This document shows, piece after piece, positions 1 to 13,327 of a stretch of 64,000 nucleotides of DNA (position 1 is its first letter; each line of letters starts with the position of its first letter). Source of the DNA: Adineta steineri (taxonomy: Eukaryota > Rotifera > Eurotatoria > Adinetida > Adinetidae); contig CAJNOI010000014.1 of the NCBI GenBank assembly GCA_905250115.1, positions 664,232-728,231 of the forward strand, in the 5' to 3' direction. The position numbers were made by a program, and so were the translations under genes. The notes under the pieces are model-generated. The model searched no databases. It had not been told where the DNA came from and worked only from the letters and a program-made list of their open reading frames with translations.

Positions 1-38
<38 letters not shown>

Positions 39-60
39 AGAGAAAGAGCTAGAGAGAAAC
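1..60. repeat. (AG)n microsatellite
   Basis: The window opens inside an AG dinucleotide run of about 30 bases that decays into AAAGAG variants and purine-rich sequence. Its left edge is cut by the window start, so the full length is unknown. Confidence 0.95.
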
Positions 61-1560
61 GAAGAAAAAAAAGATCGACACCCGGAAGAAAGCATTTTTT
101 ATTTGACGACGATGTTAAGGAAAAAAAAGAAGCCGACTTCTTTCTTTTTCTTTTCTTCTTTCGCACATCATACACGATGGTTGAACAATCATGATGAGAT
201 TTTTTTTTTCTTAGTAAAGCGCAACTCGATCGAGCTTTTGCGAACTTCAATTAGACACCAAGGATAACGGAAAGAAAAGAAGATGACAGACTAGAATAAG
301 ATAAAAAGAAGAAGAGAAAAAATGAGTGTTTCGAAGATGAGAATACTACTCGTCGTATTTACAATAAGAAAAAAAAATGTTCACGGAAGCACAAAATCGT
401 TCTTTTTTTTCTGGTTAAAGCCTATATGAATACTTCATTTTATTATTAGTTGCTTACTGAAATACGAAGCTTTTAGTCATATCAGATTGAAACAATCGGC
501 TTTTATATAGTCGTTTTTGTTTTAATCAAAATTTTATATTGATAATCATAACTATACTATTCTGCTACTTGATCACATCACAGACATGTTCAATTGATCG
601 TTCACTTGTCAGATTTTGTACGTGTATGTCAATTAGAAAAAAAACTGAAGGATTCGTCATCTACTATCATCATTATCATGTTCTACTTTTTCTTTCTTTC
701 TTTCTTTTTTTCCGTCATCAAGACTATGACGTTCATAACGTCTTTGTATTATTACTTGCATCCTCTGTTTCACAACATAATGATAAAGTACATACACAAC
801 ATGAGAACGAGCGGTTGAATTGCCACTCCTTTATTCGTTCCATATTTCTTTCTACTGATAATACTAGTGTCGATAGAAATATGAAAATAATAGAATTGGT
901 CATGTGTAGCAAACATGTCGTTATTTTTTTTCTTTCTTTTTATTCATAAAATCTTTTGTCTAGATTTTGAGATAGTATTGACCAGTTGAAAAGAAAAAAA
1001 ATGTAACATTAGTCATTCTTTTTCTACTTTATTCATGCTGATGCTTAATGCATACTCTCGAAGAAGGAAATGTGCACGGGAAAGGCTATTAAATAAAAGG
1101 AAGAAGAGACCGAACAAAATTGTCGCCTCTAGTTAATTATGAATGATGGAAAATGGAAGATGAGAGACAGATGAAAAAGAATAGCATGTTGTACTAATCC
1201 CTAATGCTTGTAGAAGAGGATGTTAAGAAAAAAGTCGACTGATAAACTATCATTACTAAATTGTCACATACGGAGATGTGTGCGTGTGGTCTACTATAGA
1301 CTTTTTCATTGCATAGTGTTACACGCTATTGTTTATTATGAACTGCATACAGAATACATTATCATCTATTTTTATCTTTTTTTCTTCTTCTTAAATACCT
1401 TCAGGTTAAATTAGTTTGTTGTCTGTTTATTGACTTGTATGTCAAACAGACTAGAAAACTCATTATTATTTTTATCTATCATCGTCCAAACGATGTTAAG
1501 AATCAAGTTTGAGTGTCATCTGTTATTGAACTCTATATCGGAAACGAAAGAAGTACATTT
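61..1560. other. Intergenic, no gene supported
   Basis: A+T-rich sequence with many poly-A and poly-T tracts. Open frames are short, low in complexity and lack domain-like composition. I see no gene here. Confidence 0.6.
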
Positions 1561-2521
1561 TGTGTGCAGATGTTGGTTGATTGCATGACATCCGGGCCTG
1601 CCCCATCATGACAACATCGATCTAAGAAACCAAGTGAACTCAAGAGGAATCGATAGAAACTAGTGAATATAAATTCTTAATGAGAAAAAAAGGTCATTCT
1701 CAATGATAATTACATATCAAGAATTCGAGAGATGATGAATTTGTTCAATAAAGAAATGTAACAGAATTATTAATGTATGAACTGAATACAATATATATGT
1801 ATATATATATATATATTTATAGAATGAAAACTTATGTTTTGTTTCGGAAATAAACGTTTTTTTGAGTATACTTATTGATCATTACGATCATCCGGTGATG
1901 CTTCTTCTTTTTTTTAATATCAATGTACTGCCTTATATAATAAAATACAAGTTTCTTTTCTATATAATAAGTAACGAAATTCAACCTTGAATAACGCCCT
2001 ATTAGAATGTTGATGTTGTTGTTTGTTTTTATTGAGAAAAATAAATACAGTTTTAATTCTTTTTCATCTTTAACAATTCTTACATACAAAAATATTAAAA
2101 AAAACTTTTTCGGATTATATTTTATCGAAATAAATACGTAACGGAATATTTTTTTTTATTTATCAGTAATTTTGTTGATGAGAATATTCTCTTTTTATTT
2201 TAGTTGGGGGACAAAACATACGAAAAATAATACTTGCCTTCAGCTGAAACGAGATTGAGAAGCTTGAAAAGTTCTCGTTGAACACGTGCATTGAGTTCGA
2301 TAATATCGATACATCGAGATACATTTGTATCGCATGAATTAGACTAGAATATATTTTTATTTTACAATTGTAGAGAAGAGAATGGATTAGTATAATTAAA
2401 ATGGTAGATTCTTTTTTTAAATACTTACCAAATATGTGTCATTAAGACGGCAAAGTTTATCTTGAAGTGTATCGAATGATGCCATATCAGTTAATCGTCG
2501 AAGAAAGATTTTAGTAGACAT
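1540..2521 (-). CDS. Unrecognised multi-exon gene, 5' part
   Basis: Two minus-strand exons are well supported. Exon 1 (2521..2429) runs from an ATG through 31 codons (MSTKIFLRRLTDMASFDTLQ onward) to a TTG|GTAAGT donor. Exon 2 (2343..2238) follows a TAG acceptor in phase 0 and adds 35 codons rich in helix formers (CIDIIELNARVQRELFKLLN). Exon 2 appears to end at GAAG|GCAAGT, a GC-AG type donor. A possible third exon starts at 1621 after CTTAG; in the matching phase it reads DRCCHDGAGPDVMQ and is much richer in G+C than its surroundings, but its 3' end is not clear. I do not recognise the family. The two-exon reading has consistent phases and animal-like codon use, so I think it is a real gene; the left boundary is approximate. 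Confidence 0.5.
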
Positions 2522-3798
2522 GATCGTATCAATTTTCACACTCTGTTATTGTTAATGTGGTTGTGATCGGTATTTTCTCGTTGTTGCCTTACCAGTACGA
2601 ATGTATGTATGATGAATGATGAAGAAGACCACAACATATAGAGAGGGAGAGAGAGAAAAAAAATATTTAAACAATTTCAATTCATACAAATCAAGCAGAA
2701 AAGAGCGATTTAACCGTAAGCGACAACATTAAATAAAGAAAAAGAGAAAAAATATGTTTTTTTTTTATTTTCAAGTCAAAAGAAAAAAGAATTATAGGTA
2801 TGTGTTGAGGTGTTGGCCATCGACATGGATCAATAACAACAATGTATAAAACTGTTTGAAGAAAAAAACGATCGAATGCATTGTTATTGTTGTGGCTTAG
2901 ACAATTTTTGTTGAGAGTGCGGTAAAAAAGAAAAAAAATATTCTTCGATTCTAAAATGTCTTTTAAAGTACATAAAACAAATGAATTTACTTTTTCAAAC
3001 AAATGTGTTTATATAGGAAACCGCGCATATAATTTCTTCACATCTACGTCAAGATTATCATTTGAAAATTTAATCAGTTCAGAAACTATAATAACCTATG
3101 TTACTATTAAAGAGTTTATTATATACAAATACAAAACTTTGTATTGACGTTTGCTTTTCGCTTATATCAATTGAGTAAGATTTGTGTTTAAAATTTTCTC
3201 AATATGAAATATTTCTATGTGGAGCAAAAATTGTTTATAGAACTATTTCATTTCATGTGTTGAGTCCAGGTAAAAATCAAACTTAAATGCCTAGGAGAAT
3301 AATTTCGATTTTTAAGCTTTTAAAAACACATACTGTTTGTGTACAGAATTATCCGTCACTAAGATCGTTAAATATACCACTGTTAGAGAAGGAAAAAAAA
3401 ATCTCTTAATCAAAACTATTTTTACTATTAAATGATCGCGTTTATTAAGCTTATTAGTATAATACCTCTTTTTTTGTAATACAACAATATTATTTAATTT
3501 GGTATTACTCTTTTGAATTTGATAAAAGAAAATTTTAAATAGTTTTGACCGTAAAAAATGGCAACTTGACATCGTTCTCATTTTAATTATATAGAACGTT
3601 TATTTGTAATTGTATTGATGAAAAATAGGGACGAACTTCTACTCTTAATAAGAAATACGACTTGTTTTTATAATGCAAAAAGAAATAACGAAATAGTTTC
3701 CAGTATATAGATAAATAAATGTAATACTATCAATTGATTGTATAAAGAAAGATTTGATTCTATATAATTTTATTCTTAAATATACTAATCAATACAAT
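2522..3798. other. Intergenic, no gene supported
   Basis: A+T-rich. It probably contains the promoter and leader of the gene to its left, which starts on the minus strand at 2521. No RNA gene or recognisable repeat was seen. Confidence 0.6.
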
Positions 3799-4533
3799 CT
3801 AAGAAATAGGTACAATTTTTCCGAGTCCAGTTGAAATTGCTTTACTGGGTTTTTTTCCGGCAGGTAAGCGATAGTAAACGTTTGAAACACCAGTTACTTC
3901 TATTTGAATATCATCTGTAGCTGATACTCGTACAATACTAACTCCCATAGATTGTACATGAGCTGTTTTAGTTAATAAATTCAATGCATTAATATCACCA
4001 ACACCTTTCGCATCGAATAAAGCATCCTGTCGTACTACACCCCAGAAACGACTATTACCTGTACCAGTAAAATACACTTCAAATTTAGTAACATTTAATC
4101 GCATAGCAACATTAGCTACACCTCGATTATCTAAGATAAATGTGTCAATAGCTTGATTTGAGATTCCATTATCATCTGTTTGTGTATTACCAGTACCTTT
4201 AATTGTATAACGACGTAATGGTGAAGGAAATCGAATATAAGCATAAATATTATCATTAATCATTAATGGACCTTTAATATGAATTGAAAGAATATGATTT
4301 TCAATTATTTCAACAATAATATGCTCTTGAATATCAGGATTTGTTTCGATTTCTACTGTAGGATTAGACGTTCCATTTAATGTTTGAGTTAGATAAACAT
4401 CGAATGCACCATCAACCATAATTTCATCGAACGAAAACGATGTTAGAGGACGAATTTGACGGTTAACAGTACCATTTAATAGACTGTTAACCAAAGAAAA
4501 ATAAATAATGATAATAGAAATACCAAATAACAT
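3799..4533 (-). CDS. Secreted DUF2807 (GIN domain) beta-repeat protein
   Basis: A single uninterrupted frame of 244 residues. Residues 1-17 form a hydrophobic signal peptide or anchor. The rest matches the putative auto-transporter adhesin head GIN domain (DUF2807): it begins with the characteristic FDEIMVDGAFDVYLTQ stretch, then runs of short beta strands with repeated Gly-x-Gly turns (GTGNTQ, GTGNSR, GVGDI, GVSNVYY), the pattern expected of a stacked beta-helix. The family is mostly bacterial, especially Bacteroidetes; its biochemical role is not established, and export or surface exposure is inferred from the leader. No intron is visible, unlike many neighbours. The base composition is the same as the host. 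I read it as an old horizontally acquired gene that is still intact. Confidence 0.8.
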   Translation of the reverse strand: MLFGISIIIIYFSLVNSLLNGTVNRQIRPLTSFSFDEIMVDGAFDVYLTQTLNGTSNPTVEIETNPDIQEHIIVEIIENHILSIHIKGPLMINDNIYAYIRFPSPLRRYTIKGTGNTQTDDNGISNQAIDTFILDNRGVANVAMRLNVTKFEVYFTGTGNSRFWGVVRQDALFDAKGVGDINALNLLTKTAHVQSMGVSIVRVSATDDIQIEVTGVSNVYYRLPAGKKPSKAISTGLGKIVPIS

Positions 4534-6667
4534 CTAAAAATTTCAATAATGTAAAAAAAGAAACCTGTAGACGTATTAGATTCCATATTGTAGAATATCT
4601 CCCACTAACATACTATTAAATCTTTATTAATAAAAGATTATTTATGAATTGTAAACGAGCATAGAGAAATAAAAATGAGCGAGAGATAGATTATAATATA
4701 TATGAATGAATCGCAAATTTTTGGGTACAATTGAGGTTTTAACTGTATTTGACTAATAACTTTTTTTCTTGTTGATCGATTTGAACAATTTTTGTATACG
4801 TTACTCCACTCTGAGTATCTCATATCCACGCCACGTTTTAACCCCTCTAGCTCATTCCGTCGCTGAGTTACAAGAAATATATTATAAAAAAAACGTGACT
4901 TATTGATGACTTGTGTAAATAAAACAAGAGAAAAAAAGAATGTAAATAGTCCAATTTGTACTGTGTTGGACGTTCTAACAAAATATGTAATTGATTTAAA
5001 TGTTACTCTTTTCTTATTCCCTCATCGAGTGTCTACGTTGTTTGACAGGCACTTGCGTATTTCTGTGTAGAGTTATTCGGGAGGTGGCAAAAATTTCAGC
5101 TCTTGCTCATGCACTGTTCAAGAGAATAGACTTACGCTTTTTTCCTAAATACTTTCGGTTGAATCGATCCTAAAACATTCTTTTCCGTTATTATTTAATT
5201 GGGCAGAATGCGATCAGAAATTTTAAGTATATTATAGATTGTATCGGGTCACTTATCTCTTTATATTCAGTAAAGTATTTAGGAAAATTTTACTGTTTAA
5301 TACAGGCATAGAGTATAAGAAAATATATTACTCAAAAATCGTCTAGACCTACTTTTATTTTCTCACGTCAATTGTATCAAAAAGTTGTAATTTACACATA
5401 TATATATATGAAATATAATACAGTCGAGTTGCGACACATACTATTTTAATGTGTATACATATATATTATTGAACTCAATTTTATCCGATGTATGTATATT
5501 TTATACATACTCAAACGAAAGGACGCAAAAGAGATTGTATCATAGTCTCGATTATACATATTGAAAGAAAAAGAAATATCCTTACCTTTAATTTAACTTA
5601 TATGTCAAAGTTTAATACCCTATAGAAAAAAAAATAACATACTTCAGTTTCATTGTAAGATTTTATTCGTAACAGATAAAACTTAAAAAATAAAACTTTT
5701 ACTTATATATCATTAATCTTTATTAAAATCTGACCTATTCTTTTATTTTTTAACTAACTATTACAATAGTAATCTTTTGTTTTATATTTCATCAATGAAT
5801 AAGACGATAATAAAGATTATTTGAGGTTTTACAGTTTGTTTCTTTATAACTACTAGTTATTGCAACTATATCAAAGTGTGAAACCAAATACTATTTTGTT
5901 AAAGAAATATTATAATTAAAACTTCATTGATCGTATTAAAGATATATGATACGGTGATTATTCTTCATTTCATAATGTAAATAGGAAGAAAAATTTCATC
6001 GAAAATAAATTACAGATCAAATCAAATCAAGTTTAATATATATTGATAGAACATTGACTAAACAGTTATATAAGCCTGTGACGTTTATTTAAAAGACAGA
6101 AGAAAACAGATCAGTTTTAAATGACATATTTACGTCAAAGATTCTTCCATTGTCGATATTAGTTGTTTTAGAGAATTTTTTAAAGATCAACTACGGTTTG
6201 CTTCAGTAATATGTTAATAGATCTTTTTGTTTGTTGATCATTTATAATTATTTGTTATTATAAAATAGTGAATAAATAGTATACACACGATTGTATATGT
6301 ATATACGCATACTTGTTCGATATAGAACACGGCATTATATTTAAATTATGAATAATGACAGAATTTTGTTCATAAATTCTTTTACGATTCTTGCTATTAT
6401 TTTTACTGATCAGATTAAATTTTTTTTAAAAAAAACTACGTTTGATTAATATAGAAAAATAAATATATTTTCTGTTCATACTTATACTTTTTAGCGATTC
6501 AATTTCATATTTATCTGATAAATACATTTACTAAAAAATAATAATCTTGATTTAAAAGATCATAAATGCTATTATTGATTGAAATTAAATATATATATAT
6601 ATATTCAAATGATTTCACTAGTTTTCGAAAAAAATATAAGTCACATTATTTTATCTAAAACAAAAAA
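4534..6667. other. Intergenic, no gene supported
   Basis: A+T-rich with several (TA)n tracts near 5400, 5460 and 6590. A 63-codon minus-strand frame at 4638-4829 has no family-like features. I see no convincing gene or RNA. Confidence 0.6.
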
Positions 6668-8518
6668 TTAAGCTGGAGGATGTTTACATAAAAGTGGATG
6701 CAGAGGTGATGGTTCAGTATCTGGATAACAACACGTTACTTTAGTGTCATTCACATGATAGAGACCACCCATACCTCGTGTCTGTAAAGTTGGTGTCCCT
6801 TTCAGTTTTATAAGTCGTTTTAAAAGTGATGCTGAAACCTCGGCATCTTTAGAACCATGTAATGTAAGAAACACCGTATGACAATATTGACTACAGTTTG
6901 TAATATTAGGCCAACGTTCATATGTATCAACGTATGTAAAATAAGGATCTAAAGTAAAATATAAATAATCAAAAAAAATCTGAATACGTTTTTCATTAAA
7001 CCTTATTAAGTTATATTTATAACACAACGAAGTTACTTGATTGCAGTACTAATATAATCTACATAAGTTTTCAATCTTCGAACATGGATCTATTTTTCAA
7101 GTAATCTCATAGAATTTTTACTTTTATCACTAAATGAGAATTCTTGTTTTGTACGGTTTAGCGTAATGTTCTCTACATCTTTTATACTGTTCTAGTTTAT
7201 CATTTGAAAAAGTAAGAAACGGAGAGCACACAATTATAAACGAGAGTATGACATAGAATCTAGAAATTAATGTTCTATGTTTGTCAAAACTCGTTAATCA
7301 AGCTTAATAAATAATGTTCTTACCATATTTGCATAGTGTATGATCAGCTCCAGCTTTCCATAACATTACATTAACAGCGGTTTCATCCCAATTGGCTCCT
7401 CGAAAATTACCGGCCCGCAAAAGTGATCGAAGATTTCGTAGAAATGGCATTGCATGATAGTTCCAAATCATATGAGCATGTATATAATGTGTAGTACGTC
7501 GAGAAACATTGAATGTATTCATGAAACCAAAATAATTCTGTGGATCATCGGGATGACGAGGCGAAATCGGTACTGGATGAGGCCAAACATGAAGAACGTC
7601 AAAGAGTAGATCAACATTATAATTAACGACATCATCTGTTTCCATTAAAACTCCATAATCAAGATTGCTACTGACAATAGCATGTATTTTACAGAAGAAA
7701 ACTGACTAAAAAAAATAATAAAAGAATTAGATAAATTATAATATTGTGTTTTATATAAAAAAACTGTTTTTTTATTGAGGCTAACTATACGTGCGCTGTA
7801 ATCTCAAAATGATAAAGTTCATGATAGTATCATCATCTCACTGCGTCAGGTAACATAGGTTTCGCTATTTATTTTATACTTAATATAATGTATTACAGAA
7901 GGTTTTATACTTTTTAGTTTTAAGAACAGTTATATTAGTATTAAAAAGATAAAATGTAGAGTGTAAGCAAAATATCTGTCATATATATTATTTCTCTACT
8001 GTTTTTCTAATTTAAATAGTAAGAAACAAATACATTACTGGACCACAATCGCGTTGTGATATACGTCGTTTAATAAGTCGTGGATATTTTTTTGTATCAA
8101 CATTTAGATCAACATCAATTCCAAAAGCAATAATAGGTCTTGTTGAAAAAGCATGAATAGAATCTAATAAAACGTTCAAAAGCGCTAAATATGATCGTTC
8201 ATTATTGCAAAATGTTACAAATGCTTCTTTAGGTTGATCAGATGTACTTGAATTTCCAATAATTTTTGAGTTATTCAGTACATTTATTTTCTTATCAATG
8301 ATTGGAATAGTATTGTTTTTAGTTATGGATGCAATTGTTGTATTGCTTTTATTGTAGTTAACTGAAGGATTCAATATGCCTTGAAACATTGTACGAGGTA
8401 AATTGAAGTCAAATTTAGTTAAGAATAGACATGAAAATAAGAACACATTAAGAATTATAAGCATACGCATCTTATTTGATCTTTGAGGAAGTGCAACCGG
8501 AACGACGTTATTCACCAT
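6668..8518 (-). CDS. Type II membrane glycosyltransferase-like protein
   Basis: Three minus-strand exons join into 380 codons: 8518..8039, 7705..7324 and 6948..6668, with phase 0 and phase 1 introns and GT..AG ends. The N-terminus has a short cytosolic part with basic residues, one membrane anchor (about residues 18-35), then an Asn/Thr-rich stem, the layout of Golgi glycosyltransferases. The luminal part starts EAFVTFCNNERSYLALLNVL, has an acidic METDDV motif at the start of the second half that would serve as the DxD-like metal/nucleotide-sugar site, and an SPRHPDDPQNYFG block. A Cys-rich tail closes the protein. The exact family is not recognised; a GT-A fold is inferred from order and motifs. 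Donor and acceptor sugars cannot be given. All three exons are open, so the gene looks functional. Confidence 0.7.
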
Positions 8519-11500
8519 TGTACTGTAGTATTATAAATTATATATATATAATGAAACCGATACGGTGTTGTTTTTTATATCTAAAATCATTTTAATATAT
8601 ATATAGTGAAAAACTCTCTGTTGAATAACTTTATTCAGCATAAAAAGATTAAATATGTATGTTATAGAAAAAAATTTTGCACACAGTCTTTCTAGTTGTC
8701 CATAAATATGATACTGAAAAAAAATTTCCAATGTAAAAAATAATAGTAAATTACTCACTGAGAAGCACTTTAATTTTTCTATGATAATATGGCGTCATAT
8801 ATCTGATAAAATAATTCTTGACAAATATAAAAAAACCGATTGAACGGAAGGAAGTTAATTTATCTTCGCATCGATAAAATCCTATAATAATAGAAATGGC
8901 TAAATGGAAATAAATTTCTATCTATATATTGTTCACTTTATATTGAAGGTGACTATACATCTTTATGTGATTTTATTATATGATACAAATTTAGATAGAG
9001 ATCTGATCCGTCATTCGAACAAATTTTTTGATACAAGCTAAATCCTTTTCAATAATTCAGTTCTTGCAACTGAGATATATTGATTTCAGGAATTCAACAT
9101 CTCAGTTCTTTCGCTTACATGAAGCTGCGCGGCAGTGGACAGATTTTTGATCGACGAGAGAAATACTTATTTTAGGCGGACTAATGTCATTTAGAGCAAA
9201 AATTCTTTTTCTTTTCTTTCTGTTTATATATAGCTATCGAAGATATATAATTATGTACATACGCATCAAGATACTGTATCGATACGATCACAACGTAAAG
9301 TAAAATGCGTATGATATTTTTTACTTTTGCCGCTTACATACGCTGTCGTAATAATGTGAATATGTTTTAATGTTTGTCCTCATTATTTTCACCATATTCA
9401 TCGCAATTATTTTAACTTCTTTACCAAGTTGCTCACCTTCTATCTTCATTACGAATAACATTTTATCTAGGTGAACGAAATTAATCTTAAATCACGTTTA
9501 TCCTCAAACCCTTAAAAAAAATATAAATATACAAAAAAATAGAAACTATCTAAGACTCGATTCTAATAGAAAACATGATTTTATAACTGAAAGTTAAAAT
9601 TCCTGCCCATTATCAAGATTTTTAAAATGAATTCTCTGATCATTCTTCCGACAGGCGTACATATAATTCATTTTTTCAAAATCATAATTCCTATACAAAC
9701 TAATATTATTCTCATTGAATTTCATTTTTCCACCTAAAGTAAGCATTTATATCATCGATGGAACTTTTATCTAATCCTCGCGTATTCATAAATTTTTACC
9801 GATTTCAAACAAAATGGGGCATTATACAAAGGGCTGTGGTGTACTGAATATATAATAAAAAGTAAGATGAAGTTTATATGATCTTAGACTACAGAGGATT
9901 AGGTTTATAATTTATGTATACGTCATAAAATCAGAAATTGTACATGACTGTGATCACACGAGCGGATAATAAAGTTTAGCATGAGGAGTACATCAGCAAA
10001 CAGGGCTAAACAATTCTAAAGATTTATGATAGAGAAAGTTAAATAATAAGTAGTAAAGGATCACGTAAGACGTACACCAGGATACACATCAATGAACAGG
10101 CACGAAATCAATATCATAATTGGAGGGAATAGCAAAATAGATAATCGAATATATCTCTCAGTGACTAGACAAACAATGCTAACTATATAGATATGATAGT
10201 ATAAGTAGAAAAAATGTACACGATTACCTTAGAATCGGTGCTTAATCTCAAAAACTGATTGATAGTATGCAATACTATGTTTATTTTTGTATTTCTTTAC
10301 CGTAGAAATAGTAACAATCTCACATTGTCTAGTAAGAAAAACGTAAAAATTGTTTGATTTACTGAGGAAAAAAGTCCAAACTAAAATTTATTCTTTTTTT
10401 CTTACACGTTAAAATATAATTAAAAAACAACGTCGTCAAAAAAATTTATTTTTGAATTCTTCTTTTTTTTTTCTCGTAAAATAAATATGAGTAAATTTTT
10501 TTTCTTCTTATTAATCAAGACATACCACGTGATAAAATACTAAGTTTATTTGTCAAAAAATAAATTTCTAACAAATACTAGAAACATTGATTAAATAAGC
10601 GTAAATTGATTTCCGCTGATTAGAATGGATATTTATCTGATCTCTTTTTTATATACAAAGAAGAATCTCGTTTTCATTCGAATATCTACTTGATATTAAT
10701 GAAAATATGTTCCAAGAATAAATGTGGAAGTAGATATAAAATTGAATATGTAGCTTTATCTCTCCTATAAATTCTGGCGGATATTTTAGTGAAATTGAAG
10801 TTTATTCGGGGATTACTTAGAAGAATATTTATAAATTTAATATATTTTCACTATAACATTTGTTTATTTTCATTGTAAAACCTTTCATCTGTATTATCAA
10901 TAAACTATGGTAACTTTCATGATTAATGACTTGAATAATTTGGTTATATTTCATATTTTTATTTGACAGGGACTATGCTAATGAATTCTATGATTAAACT
11001 GAAATTCTCATTATTTTCATTAAATTAATATATCAAAATTATTCTTCTATATTCAACAAAGAATTTTATACTAGATCAGTAAAAATCTGATATATGTATA
11101 TCTTACTGTAAGAAAAAAAGATACAATATAACTTACTGCAAAAAGAATTGCTTGAAATACACATTTTAAAGTTTTTTAACTGAATGTACTATTTAGAGAA
11201 AAAGAAAAGAAATTAAAAATTTATAAGAAAGAACACTAAAAATCGTGCCTACAACATGATGTTTGTGTTTAAAAAAATATTATATATTGCACATTTCTTT
11301 TCTGTTCTTTTTATTACAAAAAAAACGTTTGAAAGAGAAAAAAGTAAATTTATTGAAGTGCATAACCATCATGAACGTAGTGGTCGTTTCTCAACTAAGA
11401 ATTAATTTTGAAAACGTGGAAAAGGAAACTTCATCTTGTCGTAATATTTTACATATCAAAGTGGAAAATACTTTATCATCAAAAATTATATAAAATTTCA

Positions 11501-12739
11501 ATGAAATATTTAAATTAAGACAATTAAAGACATTACTATTCGTAATTTAATAAGAATTTATATTCGATCTACTTGATTCTATCGGTATATATCAATGTGT
11601 TTCTTTAGGGTGTATGTGTGAGTGAAGGTAAGGTGGATGTTCATTAATTAGCTATACTCACACTCGCGCCAATTTAAATATCGGTCAGAGATATCTAAAT
11701 TCATTAAATCAAGCTAAAAGAAATTGATTTCTACTATAGTAGCAAACGCAAAAATCAAGTTCGATCTATCATTTTTGAATTATTTTATTCCATCAAAAAA
11801 ATGGTTATGTGAAAGATAGTTATTTTAATCTCAAGTCAAAAATGTTTTCAAACAAAAGATCATACAATATGTCTGATTTAAATTTTATAGTGCGCGATTT
11901 AAACCTTTGATATATGTCACACTAAGAATCTTTGGAAGCTGATGTTGAAGGTACGCTAATTATCGATAGATGCGTGTTTAGAGAAAAGCGAGAGATTTTA
12001 ACGTGTACAATGTATTGATAATTTGATTATACTGATTATTGTATAAGCATTTTATCTGCCTAATTTGTACGCTGTGTCCAATTCTGTTTCGAACACTTTT
12101 TTAGTTATACTCAAGTATAAATAAGAATAAAGATACTTTTATTTCTAAGACCAAAACAAAGTAGATCTTTATTTATTCGAAAAATAAAGATTTTTTGTAA
12201 TTAAAGCCAAAGTTTTAAATCATACTCATGTATCAATTTCCCTTTTTCTCAATAATAAAAATATCGAAGCACTATTGATATGGTAAACAAGAGTACTAAG
12301 TGGCAAATCCTATAATTATCTTGATGATAGTATGAATGGATATTAAAATAAGCATTGTCGATCATAGCATATATTTAATATTCATATCCAAATACACACC
12401 CTTATGTATGAATGTCAACAAAGTGGTAATATATAATTCTGTTTTATTGAAGAAAACAGCAATACTTTTTTCTAAATCATGATATAGAAATATAGTAGCA
12501 TATACTGTTAAATGAAATGATAGGAAGAACAACAAAATTTCTAGCATATCAAATACATAAGCATTCTAAATGATAAAATTCTATGCAATTTAAACAACAT
12601 TAGAATAAAAGCTTGAGGATAATAAAATTTGTTTTTTTTACATAAAAAGTTTTGAATCTATGAACCACATAAACAATAGAATAGTATGGAGAAGAAAAAA
12701 AATCGAATGTTTTTCAAATTATTTGTAATACTGAATTGA
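8519..12739. other. 4.2-kb intergenic stretch, no gene supported
   Basis: Very A+T-rich with no exon series I can defend. Short open stretches occur (for example about 55 codons on the minus strand near 9335-9495) without signatures. No tRNA, tandem array or inverted-repeat element was recognised. Confidence 0.55.
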
Positions 12740-13327
12740 TCATCTATCAATGTAATGATCTTCCGGCATATATCTTTCAATAGCATCAACAAGAGCAAAG
12801 GCAGCTGCTTTTTCTTCGGGTTCAAGTAGACGTGATGCCATATCATGTACCTTTTTTAAATGGCTTTTGCTAACATTGATCATATCTAAACTATCACCTG
12901 CAGTAAAATTTAAATAAAGAAGATGTTTCCATTGTTCTCTGGTTAAGCCTTTTTCAATAGCGATTTGTTGAACTCGATCGTCGAGAAGACTGTTTCCAGT
13001 ACTACCTTTATTACGTTTTAGTTGATGTTCATGATCTTCATGCCAATCATATTTAATTTGTAACTCAGGTATAAGAACGGTATGTTTTAATAAATCAACA
13101 AGTTGTGAAACATATTCAACAAGATTGTTAAGTTCAATTTCTTTTGACTGCATATCAGCTTCACGTTCAAGTTCTTCTAATTGTTTTCCATAATCATTTT
13201 GGAAACTGTATATAATACTTTCATTGTATTCACTACCTACAGTTATTTTATTGCTTGGCAGTGAATCTTTCGTTTTTTTAACGTGCTTTTTGTCGCCAGC
13301 CGATTTTTTCGATGGATGTTGCATCAT
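12740..13327 (-). CDS. Unrecognised 195-residue helical protein
   Basis: One open frame from ATG at 13327 to a stop at 12740. Residues 1-26 are Lys/Ser-rich (KKSAGDKKHVKKTKDS) and probably disordered. Residues about 45-90 are a likely coiled coil (LEELEREADMQSKEIELNNL). The C-terminal half is helical and acidic with a GLTREQWKHLLYLNF segment and ends in ERYMPEDHYIDR. There is no signal peptide or membrane segment, so a cytosolic or nuclear location is likely. Codon use and sustained complexity over 195 codons argue that it is real, but I do not recognise the family and assign no function. Confidence 0.7.
   Translation of the reverse strand: MMQHPSKKSAGDKKHVKKTKDSLPSNKITVGSEYNESIIYSFQNDYGKQLEELEREADMQSKEIELNNLVEYVSQLVDLLKHTVLIPELQIKYDWHEDHEHQLKRNKGSTGNSLLDDRVQQIAIEKGLTREQWKHLLYLNFTAGDSLDMINVSKSHLKKVHDMASRLLEPEEKAAAFALVDAIERYMPEDHYIDR

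Noticed and set aside
539..949. 136-codon frame on the plus strand
   Set aside because: Low-complexity translation of T-rich DNA, no domain-like pattern, overlapping frame of similar quality; treated as chance.
9335..9495. About 55 open codons on the minus strand (LFVMKIEGEQLGKEVKII)
   Set aside because: Looks somewhat protein-like, but no start context, splice partners or recognisable family; too short to call.
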